The position numbers and the translations under genes were made by a program. This document shows positions 26,402 through 35,742 of a stretch of DNA of 64,000 bases, one piece after another. The notes beneath the pieces were generated by a model, which worked only from the letters and a program-made list of their open reading frames with translations, was not told the origin of the DNA and did not search any database. This DNA comes from Paracoccus sp. Z118 (GTDB taxonomy: Bacteria; Pseudomonadota; Alphaproteobacteria; Rhodobacterales; Rhodobacteraceae). The stretch is from the NCBI RefSeq assembly GCF_019061185.1, contig NZ_JAHQZU010000001.1, positions 62,001 through 126,000 on the forward strand. The letters run 5' to 3'. Position 1 is the first letter of the stretch, and each line of letters begins with the position of its first letter.

Positions 26402-26412
26402 TCTGCCGGACC

Positions 26413-26456
26413 GGGGGCTTCGCGCCCCCATGAATGGGCCCCGAAGGCCCATTCAT
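26413..26456 (+). terminator. Tandem hairpins after gcdH
   Basis: GGGGGC/GCCCCC (26413-26429) is followed at once by ATGAATGGGCC/GGCCCATTCAT (26430-26456, perfect 11-base-pair stem, loop CCGAA). Strong structure without a T-tract, between gcdH and infA. Confidence 0.7.
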
Positions 26457-26580
26457 CCCCGCGGGATGTTTCCGGCCGCCCGAGGGGGCGGGGCTGGTGC
26501 CGAAAGGGCTTGAAAAATCCTTGTTTCCGCACCATATGGCAGCGGTCCACAACATCCGTGGGCCGCTTTCAGGAGAGACC

Positions 26581-26799
26581 ATGGCCAAGGAAGAGATGCT
26601 CGAATTCCCCGGCGTCGTGACGGAACTCCTGCCCAACGCGACGTTCAAGGTCGAGCTCGAGAACGGCCATGAAATTATCGCGCATATGGCAGGAAAGATG
26701 CGGAAAAACCGCATCCGCGTTCTCGCTGGCGACAAGGTGCAGGTCGAGATGAATACCTACGACCTGACCAAGGGGCGGATCAATTACCGCTTCAAGTAA
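26581..26799 (+). CDS. infA: Translation initiation factor IF-1
   Basis: 72 residues, the canonical length. The start [20 protein letters not shown] and the [19 protein letters not shown] segment give the S1-like OB fold that occupies the ribosomal A site. AGGAGAG lies a few bases before ATG 26581. It heads the infA-maf-RNase-yacG group seen in Rhodobacterales. Confidence 0.98.
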   Translation: MAKEEMLEFPGVVTELLPNATFKVELENGHEIIAHMAGKMRKNRIRVLAGDKVQVEMNTYDLTKGRINYRFK

Positions 26800-26830
26800 C
26801 GAATCAGGCAGCCGGGACAGGCCGCGTCTG

Positions 26831-27391
26831 GTGCTGGCATCGGCCAGCCCGCGGCGGCTGGACCTGCTGGCGCAGATCGGCATCGTTCCCGACGCCGTCA
26901 TTCCCGCAGACATCGACGAAACGCCCTTGAAGGGCGAGCCGCCGCGCGACTATGCGCGGCGCATGGCGTCCGAGAAGGCGGCGGCCGTGACCAGCGGCGC
27001 CGGTGGCGCGGTGCTGGCCGCCGATACGGTCGTGACCGCCGGGCGGCGCATCCTGGGCAAGCCTGAGGATGAGGCCGAGGCGACCGCCTTCCTGCGCCTG
27101 CTGTCGGGCCGCCGGCACAAGGTGATGACCTCGGTGACATTGCTGCATGAGGGCCGCGCGCGGGACCGGCTGGTGGAAACCACGGTCCGTTTCCGCCCGC
27201 TGACCGCCGCCGAGATCGCAGCCTACGTCGCCACCGGCGACTGGCGCGGTAAGGCCGGCGGCTATGGAATCCAAGGCCCGGCGGCGGCGTTCGCGCCGTG
27301 GCTGCAGGGATCGTTCACCGCCGTCGTGGGGCTGCCGTTGGCGGAAACCGCCGGGCTGCTGGCATCCATCGGGATCAGGGGACAGGCATGA
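26831..27391 (+). CDS. maf: Maf-family nucleoside triphosphate pyrophosphatase
   Basis: 186 residues. Maf proteins hydrolyse non-canonical or pyrimidine nucleotides and affect septation. The [12 protein letters not shown] opening, A-A-D-T-V-V near residue 60 and [18 protein letters not shown] near residue 145 are diagnostic. The start is uncertain: the only good initiator is GTG 26831 (GGGACAGG about 10 bases upstream), which leaves the conserved S-A-S-P-R-R unusually close to the N-terminus; a CTG one codon earlier is possible. The stop overlaps the ribonuclease start (ATGA). Confidence 0.9.
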   Translation: MLASASPRRLDLLAQIGIVPDAVIPADIDETPLKGEPPRDYARRMASEKAAAVTSGAGGAVLAADTVVTAGRRILGKPEDEAEATAFLRLLSGRRHKVMTSVTLLHEGRARDRLVETTVRFRPLTAAEIAAYVATGDWRGKAGGYGIQGPAAAFAPWLQGSFTAVVGLPLAETAGLLASIGIRGQA

Positions 27392-28455
27392 AGGGCAGGC
27401 AGGTCGTTCTGGGGCATCTCTGGGGCCGCGAAGCCGCCGCGCTGATCGTCGATGGCCGGCTGGAGGATCTGGCGCTGGACGCTTCCGCCCTGACGCCGCT
27501 GCCGCCCGGCGCGATCTGCCGCGGCGTGGTGGACCGGCTGGTGAAGGGGCAGGGTGGCGTCTTCCTGCGTCTGCCCGGCGGCCAGCGCGGCTTCCTGCGC
27601 GAGGCGAAGGGCCTCTCCGAGGGGCGCGCGCTGATCGTGCAGGTGAGCGGCGTCGCGGACGAGGGCAAGGCGATCCCCGTGACCCAGCGCGCGCTGTTCC
27701 GCGGCCGCAACGCCATCGCGACGCCCGGCGCGCCGGGGGTGAACGTCTCGCGCCGCATCCGCGAGGATGATCTGCGGGACCATCTGGTCCGGCTGGGAGA
27801 GGCCGCGCTGGCCGAGGCCGGCGCCCCCGAGGGCATGGGCTTCGTGATCCGCACCGCCGCCGCCGAGGCGGATGATGTGGAGATCGCGGCCGAGCTTCTG
27901 GAGTTGGCGCAGCTTGCCACACAGGTCATGGCCGACCATCAGGGCGGGCCGGAGCTGCTGGTGGATGCGGAAACTCCGTGGCGGGCGGCGTGGATCGACT
28001 GGGCCGACCCCGCGCCCGACGCCATCGACGACACGCCCGGCGCCTTCGACGCGCACGGCGTGACCGACGCCGTCGAGGCGCTTCTGGCAGGCAGCGCGCC
28101 CCTGCCGGGCGGCGCCCACGCGGTGATCGAGCCGACCCGCGCCTTGATCGCGGTGGACGTGAACACCGGCCCCGACAACTCCCCCGCCGCCGCGCTGAAG
28201 GCCGACATCGCGCTGGCCCGCGACCTGCCGCGCCAGCTTCGCCTGCGCGGTCTCGGCGGGCAGGTGGTGATCGACTTCGCCCCGATCCCCAAGCGCGACC
28301 GCGGCACGCTGGACCAGGCCCTCCGCGCCGCGTTTCGGGCCGAGGGAACCGAGACGACGTTGATCGGTTGGACGGCAATGGGGCTTTACGAACTCAGCCG
28401 CAAGCGCGACCGTGCGGCCTTGCAGGCGCTGGCCGCTGCGGGAGGGGGCGTGTGA
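27388..28455 (+). CDS. Short ribonuclease E/G-family protein
   Basis: 355 residues. N-terminal S1-like part ([19 protein letters not shown] near residue 50), then the RNase E/G catalytic region with L-I-A-V-D-V-N-T-G and [10 protein letters not shown], whose aspartates bind magnesium. It lacks the zinc-link cysteines and the long degradosome scaffold of RNase E, so it is a short RNase G-like paralogue; a full RNase E would be encoded elsewhere. ATG 27388 overlaps the maf stop, and yacG starts on its own stop codon. Confidence 0.85.
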   Translation: MKGRQVVLGHLWGREAAALIVDGRLEDLALDASALTPLPPGAICRGVVDRLVKGQGGVFLRLPGGQRGFLREAKGLSEGRALIVQVSGVADEGKAIPVTQRALFRGRNAIATPGAPGVNVSRRIREDDLRDHLVRLGEAALAEAGAPEGMGFVIRTAAAEADDVEIAAELLELAQLATQVMADHQGGPELLVDAETPWRAAWIDWADPAPDAIDDTPGAFDAHGVTDAVEALLAGSAPLPGGAHAVIEPTRALIAVDVNTGPDNSPAAALKADIALARDLPRQLRLRGLGGQVVIDFAPIPKRDRGTLDQALRAAFRAEGTETTLIGWTAMGLYELSRKRDRAALQALAAAGGGV

Positions 28456-28604
28456 TGGTCTGTCCGATCTGCGGCAAGGAAAGCGATCCGAAATACCGCC
28501 CGTTCTGCTCGCGCCGCTGCGCGGACGTGGACCTCGCCCGCTGGCTGCGCGGCGACTACACGATCCCCGGCGAGCCGGCCCCGACGCCTCCGACGGAAGA
28601 TTGA
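28455..28604 (+). CDS. yacG: DNA gyrase inhibitor/zinc-binding protein YacG
   Basis: 49 residues with the YacG zinc finger C-P-I-C-G-K ... [15 protein letters not shown] (Cys-x2-Cys ... Cys-x3-Cys) and the conserved Y-x-I-P-G near the end. YacG binds GyrB and blocks DNA binding in E. coli. The ATG at 28455 shares its A with the ribonuclease stop; a GTG at 28452 is also in frame. It is the last protein gene of the infA-maf-RNase-yacG set, followed by tRNA-Phe. Confidence 0.93.
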   Translation: MVCPICGKESDPKYRPFCSRRCADVDLARWLRGDYTIPGEPAPTPPTED

Positions 28605-28709
28605 CGCCGGAAGCTCGACGCTCGCACGATTCGGGCTGGACAGGGCCAGCGGGGTTGTCTAGTTACACGCCACCCCGCCCCACAGGCTTGGGGCCACACC
28701 CCGAACGGG

Positions 28710-28785
28710 GCCCGGATAGCTCAGTTGGTAGAGCAGCGGATTGAAAATCCGCGTGTCGGCGGTTCAAATCCGTCTCCGGGCACCA
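28710..28785 (+). tRNA. tRNA-Phe (anticodon GAA)
   Basis: A 76-base cloverleaf: acceptor GCCCGGA pairing with TCCGGGC, D-arm with AGCTCAGTTGGTAGAGC, anticodon loop TTGAAAA giving GAA, T-arm GGTTCAAATCC, and an encoded 3' CCA. Single gene after yacG. Confidence 0.97.
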
Positions 28786-28948
28786 CTTCCATTTCATCGA
28801 AATTGCCCTGGTCTTGGCATCACCTGCCGCACCGTGATGAGTTGACGATAGGTGGCACAAGCTGAGCCGCTGCGAACTGGGCAGCGTTGATCCGCTCCAG
28901 AGATTCGTGGACCTCGGAACGCAAGCAGCGAACGCCAGGGTTATCCGT

Positions 28949-29395
28949 TCAGCGAACACCACGGCGGACGGCGCGTTCCAGCGCATCGAGGAAGCGGGAC
29001 CGGTCCGCCTTCGTGAAGCTGCGGCCGCCGCCTTGCCGGAACGGGTCGGCGGCGCGCAGGTCGGCCAGCAGGTCGCGCGTCGCGAGGGCGTTGCCGACGT
29101 TCTCCGGGGTCAGCGCCGCGCCGTCGTGCTTGAGAACCTGCGCTCCGGCCCCGACGCATCTTGCCGCCAGAGGGATGTCGGCGGTGATCACCACGTCGCC
29201 CGGACCGGCGCGGTCGGCGATCCACTTGTCGGCCTCGTCCGGGCCTTCCGGCACGATCACCGTCTCGACCAGCGGGTTCGGCGACGGTCTGATCCCGCCA
29301 TTCGAGACGATCAGCACGCGCAGACCGTGCCGCGTGGCCACGCGCTCGACCTCGGCCTTCACCGGGCAGGCGTCCGCATCCACATAGATTGCCAT
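28949..29395 (-). CDS. YaiI/YqxD-family (UPF0178, DUF188) protein
   Basis: 148 residues. The start [13 protein letters not shown] with conserved D-A-D-A-C-P and the later [10 protein letters not shown] segment identify the DUF188 family, which has a PIN-like nuclease fold; the aspartates would bind metal. Biological role not established. GSG-type [11 protein letters not shown] near the end is also family-typical. It stands alone between tRNA-Phe and the Usp-SulP pair. Confidence 0.9.
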   Translation of the reverse strand: MAIYVDADACPVKAEVERVATRHGLRVLIVSNGGIRPSPNPLVETVIVPEGPDEADKWIADRAGPGDVVITADIPLAARCVGAGAQVLKHDGAALTPENVGNALATRDLLADLRAADPFRQGGGRSFTKADRSRFLDALERAVRRGVR

Positions 29396-29549
29396 CGATC
29401 AACGCCCCGTGTCGCGAGAGTTCTGGTGCAGCGGCTGGCCGCTTCTGCTCGATGCAGCATATTCCGGCGGGGGCGCAAGGGTCAGTAGGGCGGGCGTTCA
29501 TGATCGCTCGGCTTCCAACCTGCCGGCAGTGAAAGAAGGCAGGACGCGG

Positions 29550-30398
29550 TCATCGCACCAGCAGCACCGGCACCTGTGCCTTCTGAAGGATCGCCGTGGT
29601 GGTGGAGCCCACCACCAGGCTGCGGATGCGCGAATGGCCGTAAGCGCCCATCACCAGGAAATCCGAGCCGCTGGCCCGCAGATGAGCGAGGATCGCCGCC
29701 TCGGGCGCGCCGGGCAGGATCTGCGTCGTCGCGGTGATGCCGCTTTGCGCCAGCGCGGTCTGCGCCTGTGCCAGCGACGCCTCGGCCTCCGGGCCGTTCC
29801 CGGCGCGCACGATCTCGATCTCGATGCCTCGGTAGGCGGGCAGCCGGGTCACGCGCTCGACCGCGCGGCGCGCCGACGGGCTGCCGTCATAGGCGATGGT
29901 GGCGCGCCTGATCTGGGGCATCTGCCGCGGCGCCATCAGCACCGGCAGCTTCGCGGCGCGCAGGAGGCGCTCGAAGTTAGAGCCCAGATGGCCGCGCGCC
30001 TGATCGGCAGTCTCGCCGCGCTTGCCGAGGACGAGAAGGCCGCCCCCATGTTCCTGCGCAGCCACGCTCTCCAGCAGGTCGCCCTGACGCAGCTGCGAGG
30101 TCACGCGGCTCACGCCGGCAGCCTCAAGACGCGCGGTCGCGTCGTCCAGCAGTGCGCGGCCCTGCACCATCGCCAGTCCGGCCCGCTGCTCGTCGAGTGT
30201 CGCCAGCTGGCTCAGCAGGGTCGAGCGCGCGCCCAGCCCGATCTCGCCGGACAGGTCCGGCTTCGGGAGCGGCTTGGGCGGCAGCACATGCAGCAGATGC
30301 ACCGGCGCCTCGTTGCGCGTGGCGGCCCAAGCGGCAAGGTCGAGCACCGGGCGCGCGAACGCGGATCCGTCGATCAGGGCGATGATGGTGTTGGTCAC
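29550..30398 (-). CDS. Tandem universal stress protein (two Usp domains)
   Basis: 282 residues with two UspA folds. Domain 1 starts T-N-T-I-I-A-L-I-D-G-S-A-F and ends near G-L-L-V-L-G-K-R-G-E-T-A; domain 2 starts R-R-A-T-I-A-Y-D-G-S-P-S and has the ATP-type G-x2-G-x9-G-(S/T) motif in M-G-A-Y-G-H-S-R-I-R-x-L-V-V-G-S-T-T. The GTG at 30398 is preferred because GAGGAG stands about 6 bases upstream; an ATG at 30422 would overlap the sulP 3' end. It is 10 bases downstream of the SulP gene and almost certainly co-transcribed, a pairing often seen for SulP anion transporters. Confidence 0.88.
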   Translation of the reverse strand: MTNTIIALIDGSAFARPVLDLAAWAATRNEAPVHLLHVLPPKPLPKPDLSGEIGLGARSTLLSQLATLDEQRAGLAMVQGRALLDDATARLEAAGVSRVTSQLRQGDLLESVAAQEHGGGLLVLGKRGETADQARGHLGSNFERLLRAAKLPVLMAPRQMPQIRRATIAYDGSPSARRAVERVTRLPAYRGIEIEIVRAGNGPEAEASLAQAQTALAQSGITATTQILPGAPEAAILAHLRASGSDFLVMGAYGHSRIRSLVVGSTTTAILQKAQVPVLLVR

Positions 30399-30408
30399 GT
30401 CCGTCTCC

Positions 30409-31899
30409 TCAATGCGCCGCAAGCTTGTCGGTGGCGCCCGGCTTGTCGTGCAGCGCCAGCCGGTCCACGATGGTGGCCGAAGCCTCGTTCATGCCGGTGA
30501 CATCCACCTCGGCCCCGTCGCGGCGGAACTTCAGCACTGCGGTATCCAGCGCCTGCACCGACGAGATGTCCCAGATATGGGCGCGGCTGACGTCGATTGT
30601 CACCCGCTCCACCGCCTCGCGGAAGTCGAAACCGGCCATGAAGTCCTCGACCGAGGCATAGAAGAGCTGCCCCTCGATGACGTAGGTGCGGTGGCGCCCG
30701 TCCCCGGAAAGCGTGGAGGTCACGCGGAACAGTTGGGCGATCTTGGCGGAGAAGAAGATCCCCGACAGCAACACGCCCACCAGCACCCCGATGGCGAGAT
30801 TGTGCGTCCAGACCACCGTGGCCACGGTCGCCAGCATCACGGCCGAGGACGATCGGGGATGCGTTCGCATGTCGCGGATCGAGGACCACGAGAAGGTGCC
30901 GACCGACACCATGATCATGATCGCGACCAGCGCGGGCATCGGGATGATCCGCACGAAATCGGACAGGAACACGACGAGGATCAGCAGCACCGCGCCCGCA
31001 ACGAAGGTGGAAAGCCGCCCCCGTCCCCCGGACTTCACGTTGATCATCGACTGGCCGATCATCGCGCAGCCCGCCATGCCGCCGATGAAGCCGGTGGCCG
31101 TATTCGCCAGCCCCTGGCCGATGCATTCCTGATTGCGATTTGAGGTGGTGTCCGTCAGCTCGTCCACGAGGTTCTGGGTCATCAGGCTCTCCAGCAGCCC
31201 GACCACGGCCACGGCCAGCGAATAGGGGAAGATGATCGCCAGCGTCTCGAGGTTCAGCGGCACGTCCGGGATCAGGAACACCGGCAGCGTGTCCGGCAGC
31301 GCGCCCATGTCGCCGACCGTCCGCACGTCCCAGCCGGTCGCCCAGACCAGCGCCGTGAGGATGAGGATCGTGACAAGCGGCGAGGGGATGGCGCGCGTAA
31401 GCCTCGGGAACAGGTAGATGATCGCCAGCGACGCCGCGACCAGCGCATAGGTCAGCCATCCGACGCGTGCGGGATCAAGCTCGGGCAGTTGCGCCATGAA
31501 GATCAGGATCGCCAAGGCGTTGACGAAGCCGGTCATCACCGACTTCGAGACGAAGCGCATGAACCGCCCCAGCTTCAGCAGCCCCGCGCCGATCTGGATC
31601 AGCCCCGCCAGCACCGTCGCCGCCAGCAGGTATTCCAGCCCGTGGTCGCGCACCAGCGTCACCATCAGCACCGCCGTGGCGGCCGTCGCCGCCGAGATCA
31701 TGCCGGGCCGCCCGCCCACGATGGCGGTGATGACCGCGATGGAGAAGCTGGCGTAGAGCCCGACCTTGGGGTCCACCCCGGCGATGATGGAAAACGCGAT
31801 CGCCTCGGGGATCAGCGCCAGCGCGACGACCAGACCGGACAGCAGATCGGCGCGGATGTTGCCGAACCATTGATCGCGATAATTGGGAAACAGCGTCAT
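30409..31899 (-). CDS. SulP-family anion transporter with STAS domain
   Basis: 496 residues. About 10-12 hydrophobic segments fill residues 15-390, beginning with [20 protein letters not shown], the SulP signature near the N-terminus; the cytoplasmic C-terminus (~400-490) is a STAS domain ([18 protein letters not shown]). SulP proteins move sulfate, bicarbonate or dicarboxylates; the substrate is not determinable here. The Usp gene follows in the same transcript. Confidence 0.9.
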   Translation of the reverse strand: MTLFPNYRDQWFGNIRADLLSGLVVALALIPEAIAFSIIAGVDPKVGLYASFSIAVITAIVGGRPGMISAATAATAVLMVTLVRDHGLEYLLAATVLAGLIQIGAGLLKLGRFMRFVSKSVMTGFVNALAILIFMAQLPELDPARVGWLTYALVAASLAIIYLFPRLTRAIPSPLVTILILTALVWATGWDVRTVGDMGALPDTLPVFLIPDVPLNLETLAIIFPYSLAVAVVGLLESLMTQNLVDELTDTTSNRNQECIGQGLANTATGFIGGMAGCAMIGQSMINVKSGGRGRLSTFVAGAVLLILVVFLSDFVRIIPMPALVAIMIMVSVGTFSWSSIRDMRTHPRSSSAVMLATVATVVWTHNLAIGVLVGVLLSGIFFSAKIAQLFRVTSTLSGDGRHRTYVIEGQLFYASVEDFMAGFDFREAVERVTIDVSRAHIWDISSVQALDTAVLKFRRDGAEVDVTGMNEASATIVDRLALHDKPGATDKLAAH

Positions 31900-32227
31900 G
31901 AGGTATCCTGTGGCGACCCTTCGGGCCGTCTCATCGATCTTGCGAGAACAGGTTGTCCGGCGGATCGGCGGCCGGAAGAGCCACCCGGAATTGCACCGGG
32001 TCCATGCGGTATGCCGCGCTGTTAGCGGCTCGGGGCTGCCTTGCCAAGCGCCTCAAGCCGCCTCCGCTCGGTCGAGGCGACTGCGAAGGGGCGAGCTCGC
32101 GCGCGACAAGGCGGCTCCCCAGCGCGGCGAAAGCGGCTCGTCCCCTGACGGGACATGGCCATTCCGGCGAGCGTTCGACTACGCTGCCCGCGCAGTTTCG
32201 ATCCAACGTGCCTGAGAGGAAAGACAG
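31900..32227. other. Divergent intergenic region between sulP and the SDR gene
   Basis: 328 bases holding the two divergent promoters. On the sulP side there is a small ACCCGG/CCGGGT hairpin (~31982-32002) in what would be the leader. No recognised riboswitch, RNA gene or protein gene is visible; long frames through it are GC artefacts. Confidence 0.5.
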
Positions 32228-32977
32228 ATGGTCAACATGGAAGGCAAGGTCGTTCTTGTCACCGGGGCGAGCCGCGGCATCGGGGCCGCGACGGCGCGCG
32301 CGTTCGCCTCGGCGGGCGCGGTCGTAGGCGTGATGGCGCGGGATCAGGCAGCGGTCGATGGCCTTGCATCCCAGATCGGCGGCATCGCCCTGCGCGGTGA
32401 CGTCGCCAGGGCGGCAGACATGGAAAGGGCCGTGGCCGCGCTCCATGAACGCACCGGGCGGCTCGATGTGCTGGTGAACAACGCCGGCGTCATCGGGCCC
32501 ATCGCCGATCTTGCCTCCGCCGATCCGGGCGAGTGGGCGCAGGCCATCGACATCAATCTCAAGGGGGTCTTCCACGGGATGCGGGCGGCGCTTCCCGTGA
32601 TGCGCGGCCACGGGGGCGGAACGATCCTGACCGTGGGGTCGGGCGCCGCCCACGCGCCGCAGGATGGATGGAGCGCGTATTGCGCCAGCAAGGCGGGCGC
32701 GTGGATGCTGACCCGCGCGCTGGACCACGAGGCGCGCGCCGATGGGATTCGCGCGATCAGCCTGTCGCCGGGCACCGTGGCGACCGACATGCAGGCGGCG
32801 ATCCGTAGCAGCGGGATCAACCCCGTCAGCCAACTTGACTGGTCGGTGCATATTCCGCCCGAATGGCCGGCGCGGGCGCTGGTCTGGCTCTGCGGTCCGG
32901 CGGGGAACGAGTTTCTCGGGGCGGAGGTCTCGCTCCGGGACGAGGCGATCCGCCGCCGCATCGGGCTGATTGCCTGA
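32228..32977 (+). CDS. Short-chain dehydrogenase/reductase
   Basis: 249 residues, classical SDR. NAD(P) site T-G-A-S-R-G-I-G near residue 13, N-N-A-G near residue 87, catalytic Ser in V-G-S-G-A and Y-C-A-S-K near residue 155. The residues after the usual P-G-T-V-x-T-D-M loop are normal. Substrate cannot be inferred. AGAGGAAAGACAG precedes ATG 32228. It is not clearly linked to a neighbour; the following operon is convergent. Confidence 0.88.
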   Translation: MVNMEGKVVLVTGASRGIGAATARAFASAGAVVGVMARDQAAVDGLASQIGGIALRGDVARAADMERAVAALHERTGRLDVLVNNAGVIGPIADLASADPGEWAQAIDINLKGVFHGMRAALPVMRGHGGGTILTVGSGAAHAPQDGWSAYCASKAGAWMLTRALDHEARADGIRAISLSPGTVATDMQAAIRSSGINPVSQLDWSVHIPPEWPARALVWLCGPAGNEFLGAEVSLRDEAIRRRIGLIA

Positions 32978-33181
32978 TGGGGGTAGTAGCGGACAGGACG
33001 TGACGCCGAGGGGCCGGGCGACTCGAAGCGGTGCCACGCTGCCTGCTCCGGCACAGCCGCCGCAGCACGGCAGGCCCGCGATGCGGCGTCGGGCCACCGG
33101 GGCTGAGGGCCACCACGGACCGCTGGAAGCAGCTTCGCCAATCGTTCTGCGCCTGGCTCGGTGAGGCAGCCGGTCGCAGCG

Positions 33182-34327
33182 TCAGAAGCAGCTTTCCAGC
33201 AGGGCGCGGGTGTTCTCCAGCGTCATCGCCACCGGGTTGCCGCCCGTCGAGGGATCGTCGAGGGCCTCCTGCGCGAGGCTGTCGAGGTCGTCCTTGGGAA
33301 CGCCAAGGGCCGTCAGGTTCGGCGGTATCCCCATGTCCGAGCGCAGCTCCAGAACCCGGTCGCGGAAGCCGTCGAAGCCGCCGGCGATCCCCAGATAGGC
33401 GGCGGCACGGGCGATGCGCTCCTCGATCGCGGGGCGGTTGAAGTCCAGCACCATCGGCATCACCACGGCATTCGTAGTGCCGTGATGGGTGCCGTAGCGG
33501 GCGCCGATCGGGTGCGAGAGCGAGTGGATCGCGCCGAGGCCCTTCTGGAAGGCCACCGCGCCCATCGACGCCGCCGCCATCATCTGCCCGCGCGCCTCGA
33601 TGTCGCCGCCGTCGGCATAGGCGCGCGGCAGGTATTCGTTGACCAGCCGCAGCCCTTCAAGCGCGATGCCCTGGCTCATCGGGTGGAAATGCGGCGAGGA
33701 ATAAGCCTCGAGGCAATGGGCGAAGGCGTCCATGCCGGTTCCGGCGGTGATCGCCTTGGGCATCCCGACCGTCAGCTCCGGGTCGCAGATGACCACCGCG
33801 GGCAGGATCTTCGGGTGGAAGATGATCTTCTTCACATGGGTTTCGCTGTTGGTCAGCACCCCCGCCCGCCCGACTTCGGACCCCGTGCCGGCGGTAGTCG
33901 GGACGGCGATGATCGGGGCGATGCCGCCCGCATCGGCGCGGGTCCACCAGTCGCCGACATCCTCGAAATCCCAGACCGGGCGGCTTTGCCCCGCCATGAA
34001 GGCGACCAGCTTGCCCAGATCCAGCGCCGAGCCGCCGCCGAAGGCGATCACGCCGTCGTGGTTGCCTTGCCGGTAAGCCTCAAGCCCGGTGGCAAGGTTC
34101 GTCTCGTTCGGGTTCGGATCGACCTCCGAGAACACCGCCCGCCCAAGGCCCGCGTCGTCGAGGACCGCCAGCGCCCCGGCGGTGATCGGCAGGCTCGCCA
34201 GCGCCCGGTCGGTCACCAGCAGCGGCCGCGCGATCCCGGCGGCCTTGCAGGCGTCGGGCAGTTCGGCGATGCGGCCCGCGCCGAAGCGGATTGCGGTGGG
34301 ATAGGACCAGTTGGCCTTCAGCGTCAT
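33182..34327 (-). CDS. Iron-containing alcohol dehydrogenase
   Basis: 381 residues of the Fe-ADH (group III) family. NAD-binding F-G-G-G-S-A-L-D-L-G-K near residue 97, T-T-A-G-T-G-S-E-V near residue 148, and the metal site formed by D-A-F-A-H, S-H-P-I-G and the H-H-G of Y-G-T-H-H-G. It would oxidise a primary alcohol group to an aldehyde. Its ATG overlaps the aldehyde dehydrogenase stop by 4 bases, and it ends the operon that runs from the N-formylglutamate-amidohydrolase-like gene through a TRAP transporter and a GS-like ligase. Confidence 0.92.
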   Translation of the reverse strand: MTLKANWSYPTAIRFGAGRIAELPDACKAAGIARPLLVTDRALASLPITAGALAVLDDAGLGRAVFSEVDPNPNETNLATGLEAYRQGNHDGVIAFGGGSALDLGKLVAFMAGQSRPVWDFEDVGDWWTRADAGGIAPIIAVPTTAGTGSEVGRAGVLTNSETHVKKIIFHPKILPAVVICDPELTVGMPKAITAGTGMDAFAHCLEAYSSPHFHPMSQGIALEGLRLVNEYLPRAYADGGDIEARGQMMAAASMGAVAFQKGLGAIHSLSHPIGARYGTHHGTTNAVVMPMVLDFNRPAIEERIARAAAYLGIAGGFDGFRDRVLELRSDMGIPPNLTALGVPKDDLDSLAQEALDDPSTGGNPVAMTLENTRALLESCF

Positions 34328-35709
34328 GGCTTCACCTTGCGGAAATGGATCGTGCGCGGGCGGGTGACGGCGCGGTAGCCGAGGGACGACATCGACGCGC
34401 CGCGGCCGGTGTCCTTGACCCCGGTCCATGCGCCCGCCGGGTCGATATAGTCGGCGCGGTTCATGAACACGGTGCCGGTCTCGATCCGCCGGCCGATCGC
34501 CTCGGCGCGGCCCGGATCGGCGGTCCAGAGCGAGGCGGTCAGCCCGAAGTCGCTGTCGTTCATCAGCGCCAGCGCCTCGTCGTCGCCGCTGACCGGCATG
34601 ATGCCGACCACGGGGCCGAAGCTTTCCTCGCGCATCACGCGCATCGAATGGTCCACCCCGGTCAGGATCTGCGGCATCAGATAGGCGCCGCCATCGTCGG
34701 CGGGGAAGTTCTGCCGCTCGATCAGCGGGGTGGCCCCTGCGGCCACGGCCTCGGCGGTCTGGTCGCGCACGATCTGCGCAAAGCGGGCGCTGGCCATCGG
34801 GCCGAGCGTGGTCTCGGCCTCGAACGGATTGCCGAGTTGCAGCCTGTTCACCCACTCCACCGACCTGCCGACGAAGTCGTCATAAAGCCGCTGGTGGACA
34901 TAGACCCGCTCGATCCCGCAGCAGCTCTGGCCCGAGTTGAACATCGCCCCGTCCATCAGCACGTCCACCGCCCAGTCGAGATCGGCGTCCTCCATCACAT
35001 AGCCGGGGTCCTTGCCGCCAAGCTCCAGCCCGGTCGCGGTGAAGGTGCCCGCCGCCGCGCGTTCGATGGCCGCGCCCCCGGCGACCGAGCCGGTGAAGTT
35101 CACGAAGCCGAAGCTGCGGGCGCGGATCAGTCCTTCCGTCGTGGCATGGTCGAGGATGAGGTTCTGGAACACCGCCTCTGGCACGCCGCCCGCGTGCATC
35201 GCCGCGGCCAGCCGCTCGCCCACCAGCGGCGTCTGGCTGGCGTGTTTCAGCACCACCGCGTTGCCCGCGACCAGCGCCGGAACGATGGTGTTCAGCGCCG
35301 TCATGTAAGGATAGTTCCACGGCGCGATGACGAGGATGACGCCGTGCGGCACCCAGTCGATCCGGCGCTCGAACCCGGCGTCGGACTGGGTGACCAGCGG
35401 CGCCAGCGCCTCGGCGGCGATGCCGGTCATGTGGGCGGCGCGTTCGTTGATGCCGCCGTATTCGCCGCCGAAGCGGACCGGGCGGCCCATCTGCCAGGCG
35501 AGTTCCTCGACCACGCGGTCCTTCATGGCGTTCAGTGCCTCGATCCCCGCGCACACGCGGGCGATGCGCTCGTCCAGCGGCAGCGCGGCCCAGGCGCCCT
35601 GCGCGGCGCGGGCGCGGGCGACGGCGGCGGTCGCCGCCTCAAGGCTCAGCGCCTCGCGTTCGGCGTAAGGCTCGCCGTTGACCGGCGAGATGCAGCGGAT
35701 GATGGTCAA
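34324..35709 (-). CDS. Aldehyde dehydrogenase
   Basis: 461 residues, NAD(P)-dependent ALDH superfamily. W-N-Y-P-Y near residue 130, cofactor loop F-T-G-S-V-A-G-G near residue 205, catalytic Glu in L-E-L-G-G-K-D-P and catalytic Cys in N-S-G-Q-S-C-C-G. The closest types act on small or gamma-glutamylated aldehydes or succinate semialdehyde. It lies 33 bases after the GS-like gene and overlaps the alcohol dehydrogenase, so it would take the aldehyde made by that enzyme to an acid. Confidence 0.92.
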   Translation of the reverse strand: MTIIRCISPVNGEPYAEREALSLEAATAAVARARAAQGAWAALPLDERIARVCAGIEALNAMKDRVVEELAWQMGRPVRFGGEYGGINERAAHMTGIAAEALAPLVTQSDAGFERRIDWVPHGVILVIAPWNYPYMTALNTIVPALVAGNAVVLKHASQTPLVGERLAAAMHAGGVPEAVFQNLILDHATTEGLIRARSFGFVNFTGSVAGGAAIERAAAGTFTATGLELGGKDPGYVMEDADLDWAVDVLMDGAMFNSGQSCCGIERVYVHQRLYDDFVGRSVEWVNRLQLGNPFEAETTLGPMASARFAQIVRDQTAEAVAAGATPLIERQNFPADDGGAYLMPQILTGVDHSMRVMREESFGPVVGIMPVSGDDEALALMNDSDFGLTASLWTADPGRAEAIGRRIETGTVFMNRADYIDPAGAWTGVKDTGRGASMSSLGYRAVTRPRTIHFRKVKP

Positions 35710-35742
35710 TCGCGTCTCCCTCGATGCGGAATGTTCGGGCGG

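Noticed and set aside
31900..32227. Riboswitch upstream of sulP
   Set aside because: Only a small 6-base-pair hairpin is visible; I recognise no conserved riboswitch core.
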